Positions 27,192 to 36,097 of a DNA stretch of 64,000 bases are shown here, one piece after another. Location: contig CAVPIK010000016.1 in NCBI GenBank assembly GCA_963704975.1, positions 1 through 64,000 of the forward strand. Direction: 5' to 3'. Within the stretch, counting starts at the first letter, position 1. The number at the start of each line of letters is the position of its first letter. The position numbers were made by a program, and so were the translations under genes. The notes below the pieces were generated by a model that was not told the origin of the DNA, made no database searches, and saw only the letters and a program-made list of their open reading frames with translations. This stretch comes from JAGNDO01 sp963704975. Lineage in GTDB: Bacteria > Chloroflexota > Anaerolineae > Caldilineales > Caldilineaceae.

Positions 27192-27396
27192 TCATGGCAT
27201 GTATGTCTCAAAAAGCGTCCAAATGCTCGTCGTCTTCGGTCACAATCCTGAGCAGTCCTTTGGCGCTTCCAGGGCGACGGCCATCAGCCTTTTGGCTTGA
27301 CTGGCGTCCCACCGCTACTGGATCCACTTCGTTGAACACGGGGAGTGCATCTTCCGCAGCCACTTCTTCCTCGGAAACTTGGTCGTCGTTTACCAT
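27192..27396 (-). pseudogene. DUF2281-like small protein, frameshifted
   Basis: The start MVNDDQVSEEEVAAEDALPV has no clear match. The C-terminal part GSAKGLLRIVTEDDEHLDAF, continued as ETYMP after deleting one T from a T5 run near 27215, resembles the ending GSAKGxxxxxxDFDEPLxxF typical of DUF2281 proteins, which often sit beside PIN-type toxins. No toxin partner is visible. It may be a remnant or a gene with one sequencing error. Confidence 0.35.
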
Positions 27397-27773
27397 GATG
27401 CCCCATCCTCCATCGCCAATAGGCTTGCGGATACTCGACCAGGTTTGGTCAAATGGTCTGGGTTCTGGGTCAAATTATAACGAAAACGCTGGATGGAGGC
27501 TATCCGGCGTTTTGGATGACCCCGATAGATCAATGGCTCGATTCTCTCCTGTGGATCTGAAATCTCAACGGTCCAGAACGTGTCCCAATCGTGGTCGATT
27601 TGGTTACGGATGCAGCGGGTCAGCATGCGCAGGTACGGGTGAATGGAGCCTGGTGGTTTCGTGCTTTAACGGTTACAAGTGGCTAAATGAAGCCAACCGT
27701 TACCCTTCAATGTCGTCTGGGCCACCTGGCACCAGCAACTTAGCCAGTTGAAACATCAAATAGGTTATCAACC
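27397..27773. other. Intergenic region with a possible gene fragment
   Basis: A minus-strand frame (27626 to about 27510) encodes LRNQIDHDW-like text (RCIRNQIDHDWDTFWTVEIS) that reads like protein but has no start, no recognisable family and runs into a terminator-like hairpin (27483-27513). I consider it a possible decayed gene. No other feature is seen. Confidence 0.3.
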
Positions 27774-30511
27774 TCAATGTTTCTTCTGACGATTTTTCTT
27801 CTTGCGTTTCTCTTTCCCTTTGCGGCGTCCTATTGTGCCGGGTAACGATTTGGACATTTGTTTTATTTGTTCACATTCAGCATACTGCTCGCGCTCGCTG
27901 CAAATTTCCGATGCTCTGGCCAGGTACTTCCGCTCGTGAACTGCTTTAAGGCGAGCATGGTACTGCCAAGATTTGTGAAAAGACTAACAAGTGTTGGATG
28001 TTTCTCCCCGTGTGCCGCTTCAATTATCGTTACAGCTTGTTCGAAATATATCCTTGCGTTCAAGTACTCGCCTTGAGCTTGGAACAATGAACCCAGGTTA
28101 TTGAGCCCCATAGCGGTATCTGTATGATTGTCCCCCAGCACCCGCTTGTTGATAATTAATGCTTCTTCGAAATAAGGTTTGGCCTGATCGTACTCGCCTT
28201 GAGCCTGGAACAATGCGCCCAGGTTTATGGCCCATGGCGGTAGCTGGATGATTGTCTCCTAGCACCCGCCTGTAAATAGTTACTGCTTCTTCAAAATAAG
28301 GTTTGGCCTGCGTGGTACTTGCCGTGGGCTTTGAACAATCCGCCCAAGTTGTTAAGAGTTACAGCGATATCTGGATGATTGTCAACTAGCGCCCGCTTAG
28401 AAATAGTTAGCGCTTCTTCGAAATAAGGTTTGGCCTGATCGTACTTGCCTTGAGCTTAAGACAATGCGCCCATGTTGTTGAGTCCCATGGCAGTATTTCT
28501 GGATGATTGTCCCCCAGTACCCGCTTGTAAATAGTTACTGCTTCTTCGAGATAAGATTTGGCTTGCGCGTATTTGCCGTGGGCTTTGAACAATCCGCCCA
28601 AGTTGATAAGACTCGCAGCGGTATTTGGATGATTGTCCCCCAGTACCCGCTTACGAATAGTTAATGCTTCTTCGAAATAAGATTTTGCCTGCTCGTATTC
28701 GCCTTGGTTTTCGAGCAGAAAGCCCAGATTGTTGAGACTTGTAGTGGTATCTGGATGATTGTCCCCCAGTATCCGTTTGCGAATAGTTAATGCTTCTTCG
28801 TAATAAGGTTTGGCGATCGTACTCGCCTTGAGCTAGGAACAAAGCGCCAAGGTTATTGAGGCTTGAAGCGATATCCATGTGTTCCTGACCAAATATTGCC
28901 TGTCGAATATGTAGGGCCTGCTCATGAAGAATACGGGCTTGCTCATAGTTCGCGCGCTCCTGTAGCAACTCACCTAAATAGTCCAGACTTTCTGCCACAG
29001 CCGAATTCTCGCCCCCAAGGTTTTGTTTCCGTAATGTCAGGGCACTTTCGATGGCAGTCTGTGCCCCGGTATAATCTCCCTGAAACGCGAAAACTCACCG
29101 GTCAGCTGCCAGAGAGTGGCTGAAAGTTCAGGCGCTACCAGGTACTTATCCGAGCGCGGAACCACCACCAGGATATGCGGTACATATGGGCGCTGGTCGG
29201 CCAGGTTTTTATATTATACTTGTCAAAGGGAAAGACTAATTTGAGCAAGTTGAGGGCAATCTTCAGCCATTCTTCTGCTCTCTCTTGTCCTAGGCGATCT
29301 CTGGCCACGTCCTGCATCACCCGATGAATGGCCAAGTCGTCTCCCCGGCGCTCTATGAGCGAGTATCGGAGCAAAGAGGCAATTGCATCCTCTAGCTCAA
29401 GAGAATTCTTAACGACCTTGACCAGCACTTCGGGTAAGCATGAAACCCCCTCTTGCACCATTGCTAGTGGAATATCATCAGGGTCAGAAAACTGCAAAGA
29501 TTTAACAACGCTACTGCTGCCGGGCTGTCTTGCTTGACCTGCTGAAATGCCAGTTCCCAGGTGGTGGTGATCGTGGCTTCGTATCCTGAAGGGGGTTTTT
29601 CTCGCTGCCAGAGTTCTTGCCGTTGGGATTTGTACAAGTCAGAGTACTGTTTAAGCGGTAGACCCCGTTCACTAATATATGCACCGGCCTGAGCTAAAGC
29701 AAGTGGTAAGCCACCTAACAAACGCACAATTCGATTGGCAGCGGCCTCATCATCTTCACCCGTTCTCTTGAATAGGAATTGTCGAGCTTCCAGGGGCGAA
29801 AAGCGTGGCAAAGGCAAGACCTTTGCCAAACTTCCCCAGTTGGGATTGCGTGAGGTGATAATTGCTTGCCCGTTTCCATTTACAGGTAAAGAGAGCGCAA
29901 TTGTTCTGGCGCTTCCGCGTTGTCAAAGATCAATAACCATTTTCGTGTTGTGTGCTTTAGCCAATCCCGGAGACAATATTAATATAAATCGACTGTTCAA
30001 CACCGGTTTTTACGGGGTAAATTCAGTTGATTGACCAGATCCAGATAGCTTGCGGTAAGGGCTTCTTCGGTTTCGGTCTGGACCCACCAGACCAAATCGA
30101 ATGCATCGGCATGGCGGAAAGCGTATTCGACGGCTAGTCGGCTCTTACCGATTCCGCCTAAACCCGTAATGGCCTGGATCTGGACGGATGTACCTTCAGC
30201 GTTTAGATTGTGGCTGATTTCCGCAATAAAATCCTCGCGCCCGGTAAAATTTCTGGATCTTGGCGCAAAGGAATGCCAAAGATTCGGGAATTCCGGCTCG
30301 AAATCTGATTGAGACGTAGGTTCACGCTCTGATAGTTGAGCAAGCTGTGCTTCTAGATCGAAAATCTCTTTTTCCAGTGGCGTTCGTTACTACCTTGCTC
30401 CAAAGGAATGTTATTCGGATCCACATACCCGGAGTTTCGCTCCTGAATAAGTAAAAGGTGATCTTTGGCGTTAGTGAGTTGTTTCTGCAATGATGCCTGC
30501 TGATTATCCAT
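27774..30511 (-). CDS. STAND-type NB-ARC NTPase with TPR array and N-terminal effector-associated-like module (multiple frameshifts)
   Basis: Reconstructed as about 910 residues. N-terminus: a ~60-residue helical module (LTNAKDHLLLIQERNSGYV, then NNIPLE). NB-ARC domain: P-loop GLGGIGKSRLAVEYA (30141-30164 encodes GLGGIGKS), Walker B WLLIFDNAEAP, TSRNPNW, then RLLGGLPLALAQAGAYI (the GLPL motif). A winged-helix-like stretch follows (SLIERRGDDLAIHRVMQDVA). The rest is a TPR array of kinesin-light-chain type, about seven 42-residue units with GDNHPDTAxxLNNLGxLxxxQG. The corrected C-terminus is strongly basic (GRRKGKEKRKKKNRQKKH), stop at 27774. At least six frame breaks occur, more than in neighbouring genes, so it may be decaying. 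The start ATG overlaps the caspase stop by 8 bp. NB-ARC-TPR proteins sense a trigger and oligomerise to activate an effector. Confidence 0.8.
28126..28800. repeat. Near-identical 126-bp TPR-coding tandem repeats
   Basis: The word GATTGTC (encoding part of GDNHP) recurs at 28126, 28250, 28377, 28505, 28631 and 28754, intervals 123-128 bp around the 126 bp expected for a 42-residue TPR. Flanking words (CTTCTTCGAAATAAGG, TTTGGCCTG) also recur. The deviations from 126 match frame breaks. Confidence 0.85.
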
Positions 30512-31521
30512 TTGTTGTCTCCTGCAGCGACCTCAGATTACGTTCTAACTCGGCAACCTTTGCCTCAACAAGATGCTTGTTTTTTGTCCATTGCAAAGGG
30601 ATGGCGGTGAATTCCATATACTCGCTCATTCGCTCCTCAAGAATCAGCAGGTTTTCTCGATAGTTGATCAACATACGGTGCCAAGCGGCAACTTGGTCGG
30701 AATTGAGTTTATCATTCAGTTTTGGCGTTACTGTAAGCACGCTGGTTGCCCGAGTCAAGTTTCTTTGGAGTTTTCGTCGCCAGCGGCATAATAAGCCAAC
30801 GCAAAATTGTCTTCTAACCCACTGATCTTAACTATAGGTGCTGTTGCTCTGTCGTCCGCTCCGGTACCTTTCGTGCCACCCAAGTAACGACATCTAGAAC
30901 GCGGGCATAGCTATCTCCTTCTAGAGATCCGTAACCAGCTAATGCTTCGAGAAGGGCCGCTGTAAATACACTGTAGGGTTTTCCTGTCCAGGACACTTCA
31001 TCTTTGCGAGATGAGGCAATGACCACCCTGCCACTACTCTGCCCTAATTCGGTAGAAAATGAGAGGGGCAAAGGTGATTTTATGCCTTGTAAGGATTTGG
31101 CCTCAGCTTGGCCACCAGCATGGCAGCAATCCAGTAGAACCAAGAGTTTTTTGGCTTGGATAGCACGCAGCCGCTGTGTAAACTCATCTCCAGATATGGC
31201 TGTGTTTTCTAGGTCCTCCTTGTTATAGTTAAACGGCATTAAGAAATAGTTTGGTGTTTCAATCCCGTGACCAGAAAAATAGACCACGGCTGTTGCTTCT
31301 GGGTCTTGTTGTATTTGTTGAGCTAAGCGATCTAGCGCAGCCAGAATATCGTCCCGACGCGGATTTTCACTGGTAAGTAATTGCACATTTTCGACGGGAT
31401 AAGCACAACGAGTGGGGTCAAGTAACAGATTAACGAAACCTTGAGCATCGTCGATGGTAACTGAGAGGTCAGCCCCAACACCAATGACAACAGCATAACC
31501 ATGCGTGAAAGTTTGAGACAT
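30504..31521 (-). CDS. Caspase-family (C14) protease with C-terminal effector-associated-like module (frameshifted)
   Basis: The first 225 residues form a caspase/metacaspase p20-like domain: GYAVVIGVG strand, catalytic His85 in AVVYFSGHG and catalytic Cys133 in LLVLLDCCHAGG. RVVIASSRKDEVSW and YSVFTAALLEALAG follow as in bacterial metacaspase-like proteins. After two breaks (near 30840 and 30765) the protein continues with ISGLEDNFALAYYAAGD and a ~60-residue helical module (LINYRENLLILEERMSEYM, FTAIPL). That module aligns without gaps to the N-terminus of the downstream NB-ARC protein. GAGGGAAACAG precedes the ATG at 31521. Cleavage specificity (Arg/Lys, as in metacaspases, or other) cannot be read. 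Confidence 0.85.
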
Positions 31522-31645
31522 CTGTTTCCCTCGCTAATGTTTTGAAGTAGTCGGCTATTAGCCCGATTGATCGCAATGTTTAGAAAGCGCTCATTTTTGG
31601 AATTCAACAAGCAACATCGCCTCGACAGTCCAGAACGCCCCTACC

Positions 31646-32530
31646 CTACTCAAAATACTTCCCCACCATCAACCGCGTCTGCTCAATCGCCCGCGCCGGC
31701 ACCATCGACTTGTCGCTCATAATCGCATCCCGCAGCGTCTCGGCATACGGACTGGCCGGGGCGTTGGCCAGGCGGACGATGGCGTTGGCGACCGCCTGCT
31801 TGGCCACCTCGGCGTTGCGCCGCACGGTGCGGACCACGGCCTCCACGGTGACGGCTTCCTCGGTCTCGTGCCACACGTCATAGTCGGTGATGTGGGCCAT
31901 GACCGCATAGCTCATCTCGGCCTCTCGGGCCAGTTGGGCCTCCGGCGTGGTGGTCATGCCGATGATGTCCATGCCCCATTGCCGATAGGCGCGGCTCTCG
32001 GCCTTGGTGCTGAAGCGGGGGCCTTCGATGGTGACAAAGTTGCCCCCCAGGTGCACCGTCGCCCCGGTCTCCTTCACGGCTTGATGGCAGATGTCGCTGA
32101 GGAAAGGGCAGAAGGGGTCGGCCACGCCCACATGCACCACCAGCCCGTCCGTGCCCACGGCGGCATCGTCGAAAAAGCTCAACGCCCGGCCACTGGTGCG
32201 GTCAAAAAGCTGGTCCGGGATCATGATGTCCCCAGGGGCCACATGCTCCCGCAGGCTGCCACAGGCGCTGACGCCGATCAGGTATTCCACGCCCAGCATC
32301 TTGAAGCCGTAGATGTTGGCCCGCTGGTTCAGCCGGGTGGGGCTGATCTTGTGTCCCCGACCGTGCCGGGCCAGGAAGGCCACCCGCTGCCCGTGCAACG
32401 TGCCCACCATATAGGCGTCCGACGGCGCGCCAAAGGGCGTCTCCAGGGTCACTTCCTCCACATCTTGCAGGGCCTCCATCTGATAGACCCCGCTGCCGCC
32501 GATCACGCCGATTCGAATTGGATTGTTCAT
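31646..32530 (-). CDS. mtnP: S-methyl-5'-thioadenosine phosphorylase
   Basis: About 294 residues, intact. It splits methylthioadenosine with phosphate to adenine and 5-methylthioribose-1-phosphate in methionine salvage. Motifs: IGVIGGSGVYQM, FLARHGRGHKISPTRLNQRA (phosphate and ribose contacts), VTIEGPRFSTKAESR, and IIGMTTTPEAQLAREAEM (substrate-selecting strand). I prefer the ATG at 32530 over the one at 32536 because AAGGAA sits 7-8 nt upstream of it but abuts the earlier ATG. The TTTPE text fits MTAP better than purine nucleoside phosphorylase. Confidence 0.93.
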   Translation of the reverse strand: MNNPIRIGVIGGSGVYQMEALQDVEEVTLETPFGAPSDAYMVGTLHGQRVAFLARHGRGHKISPTRLNQRANIYGFKMLGVEYLIGVSACGSLREHVAPGDIMIPDQLFDRTSGRALSFFDDAAVGTDGLVVHVGVADPFCPFLSDICHQAVKETGATVHLGGNFVTIEGPRFSTKAESRAYRQWGMDIIGMTTTPEAQLAREAEMSYAVMAHITDYDVWHETEEAVTVEAVVRTVRRNAEVAKQAVANAIVRLANAPASPYAETLRDAIMSDKSMVPARAIEQTRLMVGKYFE

Positions 32531-32555
32531 GTTCATTTCCTTTTGAGTACGCTTG

Positions 32556-32672
32556 AGAAAAAATAGAACACGGATTTGACGGATTGAACAGATTTTTACG
32601 GATTTCTTGGATAGAGAAAAAATCCGTTTTTATCCGTCGTATCCGTCAAATCCGTGTTCTATTTTTAAGGAT
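32556..32672. repeat. Inverted repeat built on AATAGAACACGGATTTGACGG
   Basis: GAACACGGATTTGACGGA on the left pairs with TCCGTCAAATCCGTGTTC on the right, with further short ATCCGT words between. It fills the gap between the mtnP start and the SH3 gene end and has no coding capacity. Confidence 0.65.
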
Positions 32673-32682
32673 TGTTGGGTTG

Positions 32683-33303
32683 CTATTCGCCGCTGACGGC
32701 TTCCAGATATTCGAAGACCGTCCACCCCACCAGCCCATCTTCGGCGCGGATGCGGTACCAGCGGTAGGTTTCGGCCTCCACGGGATAGCCCGCATAGTCG
32801 CTGCTGGGCTCCACCACGGTGAAGAGATCCCCGTCTTTGTAGATGTCCAACGTCAGGCTGCTGGTGCTGGGTTCATCCCGCAGGCGGATGCCCTCGCCGT
32901 CTGTGTTGGCGACCTGCACCCGCTGCCCCACTTCCAGCACGGGGATGGGCGTGGCCGTGGGCGGCAGGGGCGTGGCCGTCGGCTCCACCACCTCCGTGGG
33001 CAAAATCATCCCCCCGGGCGCGCCGGCGGTGACCTGGATGGCGGGCACTGCCGGTGTGTCATCCCCGCCCCGGAAGAGCAGGAAGAGGACCAGGATCACC
33101 GCCAGGATCAGGAAGATCGCCGCCCATAGGGGGCCGGTGCGTCCCAGCCGCCGGTTGGGGTTGGGCAAGGTGCTCACTGCCGGAGAGGGCGGGCTGTTTC
33201 GATCCGGGCCGGTGGCTTCCGGCTCAAAAGCCTGGGGGTCGTACTCCGGCTCAAATTCATCGGGCATGTCGTTTTCGTGGGCGGGCAGGTTGGGTTGGGT
33301 CAC
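32683..33303 (-). CDS. Single-pass membrane protein with extracytoplasmic SH3-like domain
   Basis: 206 residues from a GTG at 33303, with GGGAGAAAATCC upstream. An acidic cytoplasmic N-terminus (DEFEPEYDPQAFEPE) leads to one TM helix (LWAAIFLILAVILVLFLLF), a Thr/Pro-rich linker (PTATPLPPTATPIP) and an SH3b-like domain (VQVANTDGEGIRLRDEPSTS to WTVFEYLEAV). Probably binds the cell envelope; function unknown. Confidence 0.75.
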   Translation of the reverse strand: MTQPNLPAHENDMPDEFEPEYDPQAFEPEATGPDRNSPPSPAVSTLPNPNRRLGRTGPLWAAIFLILAVILVLFLLFRGGDDTPAVPAIQVTAGAPGGMILPTEVVEPTATPLPPTATPIPVLEVGQRVQVANTDGEGIRLRDEPSTSSLTLDIYKDGDLFTVVEPSSDYAGYPVEAETYRWYRIRAEDGLVGWTVFEYLEAVSGE

Positions 33304-33388
33304 GGATTTTCTCCCTGGTTTGGTGGGTGTGAGTTGCGAGTTGCGAGATGCGAATCGTTAACTCGCATCTCGCAACCCGCATCTCGCA

Positions 33389-35160
33389 TCATTTTTTCAA
33401 AAAAGACAACATCTCCGACGCGGATCGGGTGTTGATGACGTCACAGGCTTCGATCCAGCCCCGGCGAGCGGTGGCCATGCCATACTCCATAATCTCCATG
33501 CCCCCGGTCTCGTGGGCATCACTGCTGATGGCGATCTTGCAGCCCAACTCCACCGCTCGGCGGGCGTGGCTGTCCTTCAGATCCAACCGGGCCGGGTTGG
33601 CGTTGATCTCCACCACCGTGCCGGTTTCGGCGCAGGCTTGCAGCACCGCGTCCACGTCCAGCTCTGTGGGCGGGCGGCGGCCCAACAGTCGGCTGGTGGG
33701 GTGGCCCAAAATGTCCACATGGGGATTGCGCACGGCCTTCAAACAGCGGGCGGTGATGGTCTCCCGGTCCTGGCGCTGGGCGCTGTGGATGGAGGCGACG
33801 ACCACATCCAAGGTCGCCAACACCTCGTCGGGCAAGCCCAAAGAGCCATCGGCCAAGATCTCCACCTCGATGCCGTGCAACAGGCGGAAGTCGATACCCT
33901 GGGCCGCATACTCGGCGTTGACCGCAGCGATCTCCGCGGCCTGCTGGACCAGTTGCGCCCCATCCACCCCCTGCACCACCCCAAGCCCCACGCTGTGATC
34001 GCTGACGGACCAATAGGCGTACCCCCGTTGTCGAGCCGACTCGGCCATCTCTTTAACAGAAGCCTGCCCATCACTCCACGTCGTATGGCCGTGAACCTCG
34101 CCTTTTAGATCCGAAAGTACGATCAAGATCTGGCAGGGCGTGCTTGCGGGCCAGATCCACCTCGCCCGTGGCCTCCCGCAGCTCCGGGGCCACCCAATCC
34201 AGCCCCAGGAAATTGTAGAGGGCTTCTTCCGTGTCGAAGAAACGCTGCTCGCCCTCGGCCACCTCGCGCGTGCTTTTCCGTGGCGGTCAGGCCATATTCG
34301 TTGAGGCTCCAGCCCTGCTTTTGGGCGATCTCCCGCAGTTGCACGTTGTGCTCTTTGCTGCCGGTGAAATATTGCAGGGCCGCGCCCCAATGTTTGGGGG
34401 CCACCACCCGCAGATCCATTTGCAGCCCGTTGTGCAGGGCCACCCGGCTCTTGGTGCTGCCCCGGGCCAAGACCTCGGCCACCTGGGGCAGGCTGCCAAA
34501 GGCGTCCATCACCGCCTCGGTCTCGTCGCTGGCGGCCAGGAGATCCATGTCGCCGATGGTCTCCTTCCAGCGGCGCAGACTGCCCGCCACGTCCATCTGC
34601 TGGATCACGCCGGGGGCGACCGCGGCGTGCAGGGCGGCCATCATGTCCAGGGCCACGGGCCGGGCGTCGCCGATGGGGGTGCGGTCGTCCTTGCGCAGGG
34701 CCAGTTGCTGGATATTTTTGAGGATCTTCTCCTCGGATTTGGCGCTGAAGCCCTTGAGTTCCCGGATGCGCTGGGCCTGGGCGGCCTCGGCCAGCTCGGC
34801 CACGGAGGTGACGCCCAGCTCCTCCCACATGCGCTTGGCGGTCTTGGGGCCGACGTCGGGCACCCGCATCATGGCCACCACGCCCAGGGGCACTTCGGCC
34901 TTGAGCTTTTCGTAGAAGTCGATCTGCCCGGTCTCCAGCAGTTGGGTGATGTCCGCGGCAATCCCCTTGCCGATGCCGGGGATGTCGGTCAGCTTGCCGT
35001 CCACATGGATGCCGGCCACGCTCTGGCCCAGCTCCGCAATGGCCTTGGCCGCGTTCTCAAAGGCAATCACCCGAAAGCGATTGGCCCCTTGCAGTTTGAG
35101 GATGTCCCCGATGTTTTCGAGGATTTGGGCGATTTCAGCGTTCGAGAAGGTTTTGGGCAT
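33389..35160 (-). CDS. polX: DNA polymerase X family protein with PHP domain (PolX), two frameshifts
   Basis: About 590 residues. N-terminal helix-hairpin-helix region (NAEIAQILENIGDILKLQG, TDIPGIGKGIAADI, PDVGPKTAKRMWEELG), polymerase palm with GSLRRWKETIGDMDLLAA (metal-binding Asp pair), then a C-terminal PHP nuclease domain with VHGHTTWSDGQ, SDHSVGLGV, LHGIEVEI and ISSDAHET. Frame breaks lie near 34270 and 34130. The length fits bacterial PolX (about 570 residues). It does gap-filling and 3'-end trimming in base-excision repair. The ATG at 35160 precedes MPKTFSNAE. Confidence 0.92.
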
Positions 35161-35328
35161 GGTGGGTTTTGTTGATTGGTTGATTGGGTGGGTCGGCGGT
35201 TGGTTTATGGTAGACAGAATTATAGCACGGCAATGGGCGCGAACAAAGATAGGGCTAACCAAAGGGGCGTCCCAGATTGTTGCGGGGGTGACATCTTCGT
35301 AGGGGTTTGGGTGCGTGGGCAGAAGCGA

Positions 35329-35361
35329 AGAAGTTCGACTTTTGCCAAAAGTCGAACTTCT
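35329..35361. terminator. Perfect 15-bp hairpin after the MazF-like toxin
   Basis: AGAAGTTCGACTTTT (35329-35343) pairs with AAAAGTCGAACTTCT (35347-35361) across a 3-nt loop, 19 bp beyond the toxin stop. It can terminate the toxin-antitoxin transcript; the reverse strand gives the same hairpin. Confidence 0.6.
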
Positions 35362-35379
35362 GGGTTAACCAGCCCCGTT

Positions 35380-35742
35380 TTATTGCGAAGATACGGACCG
35401 CTCGGCTAAATCCAGCGCCAATCGTAACCGTTGATCTACCTCATCGAGGTCCACTTTAGAAAGTTGTCCAACTTTGTGCACAATCATGCTGGATTCTATG
35501 GCAGCGATCTTTGGACGAACAAATGAAGGTTTGGGTAAACCCGCCGCTTTCCAACCGGTCAGAACATAATCAAGTTCATCATGCGCTCGGATAATCTGTG
35601 ATGAGGCATAGGCAAGAAGTAAGTCAGACCGGGTCGTGTTGTACAGTTCGCTGCTCACCACGATTGCAGGACGTGTCTTTCTTGCCGATAGATCTGTAAA
35701 CGGGAAGGGAATCAGAACGACGTCACCCCTCTGAAATGCCAT
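35380..35742 (-). CDS. PemK/MazF-family toxin
   Basis: About 120 residues. RGDVVLIPFPFTDLSARKTR followed by PAIVVSSE is the family signature (beta-barrel endoribonuclease or ribosome-dependent interferase). KPSFVRPKIAAIESSMIVHK carries the later conserved strand. The start ATG at 35742 lies inside the end of the antitoxin gene (20-bp overlap), a normal toxin-antitoxin layout. Confidence 0.85.
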   Translation of the reverse strand: MAFQRGDVVLIPFPFTDLSARKTRPAIVVSSELYNTTRSDLLLAYASSQIIRAHDELDYVLTGWKAAGLPKPSFVRPKIAAIESSMIVHKVGQLSKVDLDEVDQRLRLALDLAERSVSSQ

Positions 35743-35968
35743 AAATCGCCCTCCAGTTGTCATAAATTGCGTCTTCAGGGTTGTGCCAGTCTTCTTCAAA
35801 TGAAGCCAGACCTAAGGTCATCCAGTCCAAGTCGGATTCCGCTTCGTCGTGTAGCAGACTATCCAGCAATAGCTTCGCCAAGACCAAGCGTTCCTGAGCG
35901 GAAAAGAGCGCTGTATTTTGCAATGTTTGCGCCACTCGACCGGAAATATCTAAAGCTTGAACGGCCAT
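35723..35968 (-). CDS. Antitoxin partner of the MazF-like toxin
   Basis: 81 residues from the ATG at 35968, with GGAG upstream. AQERLVLAKLLLDSLLHDEA resembles the helical addiction-module component family that accompanies some PemK-like and RelE-like toxins. EDAIYDNWRAIYG forms the C-terminus. It would bind and neutralise the toxin and autoregulate. Confidence 0.7.
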   Translation of the reverse strand: MAVQALDISGRVAQTLQNTALFSAQERLVLAKLLLDSLLHDEAESDLDWMTLGLASFEEDWHNPEDAIYDNWRAIYGISEG

Positions 35969-36097
35969 TTGTGCGTCTCCTTTCGTGATTCTTTCCAAAT
36001 ATCGTGTTGATCCACAAGGCTATTTTAGCACGACTCTCTCATTCTGCGCCACAGATCTTCCCCGTTCTCCCAGTTTCCCACTTCCTCGTCCACCACC

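Noticed and set aside
31332..31610. Small protein upstream of the caspase
   Set aside because: Overlaps the caspase start in another frame, lacks a ribosome site and matches no family.
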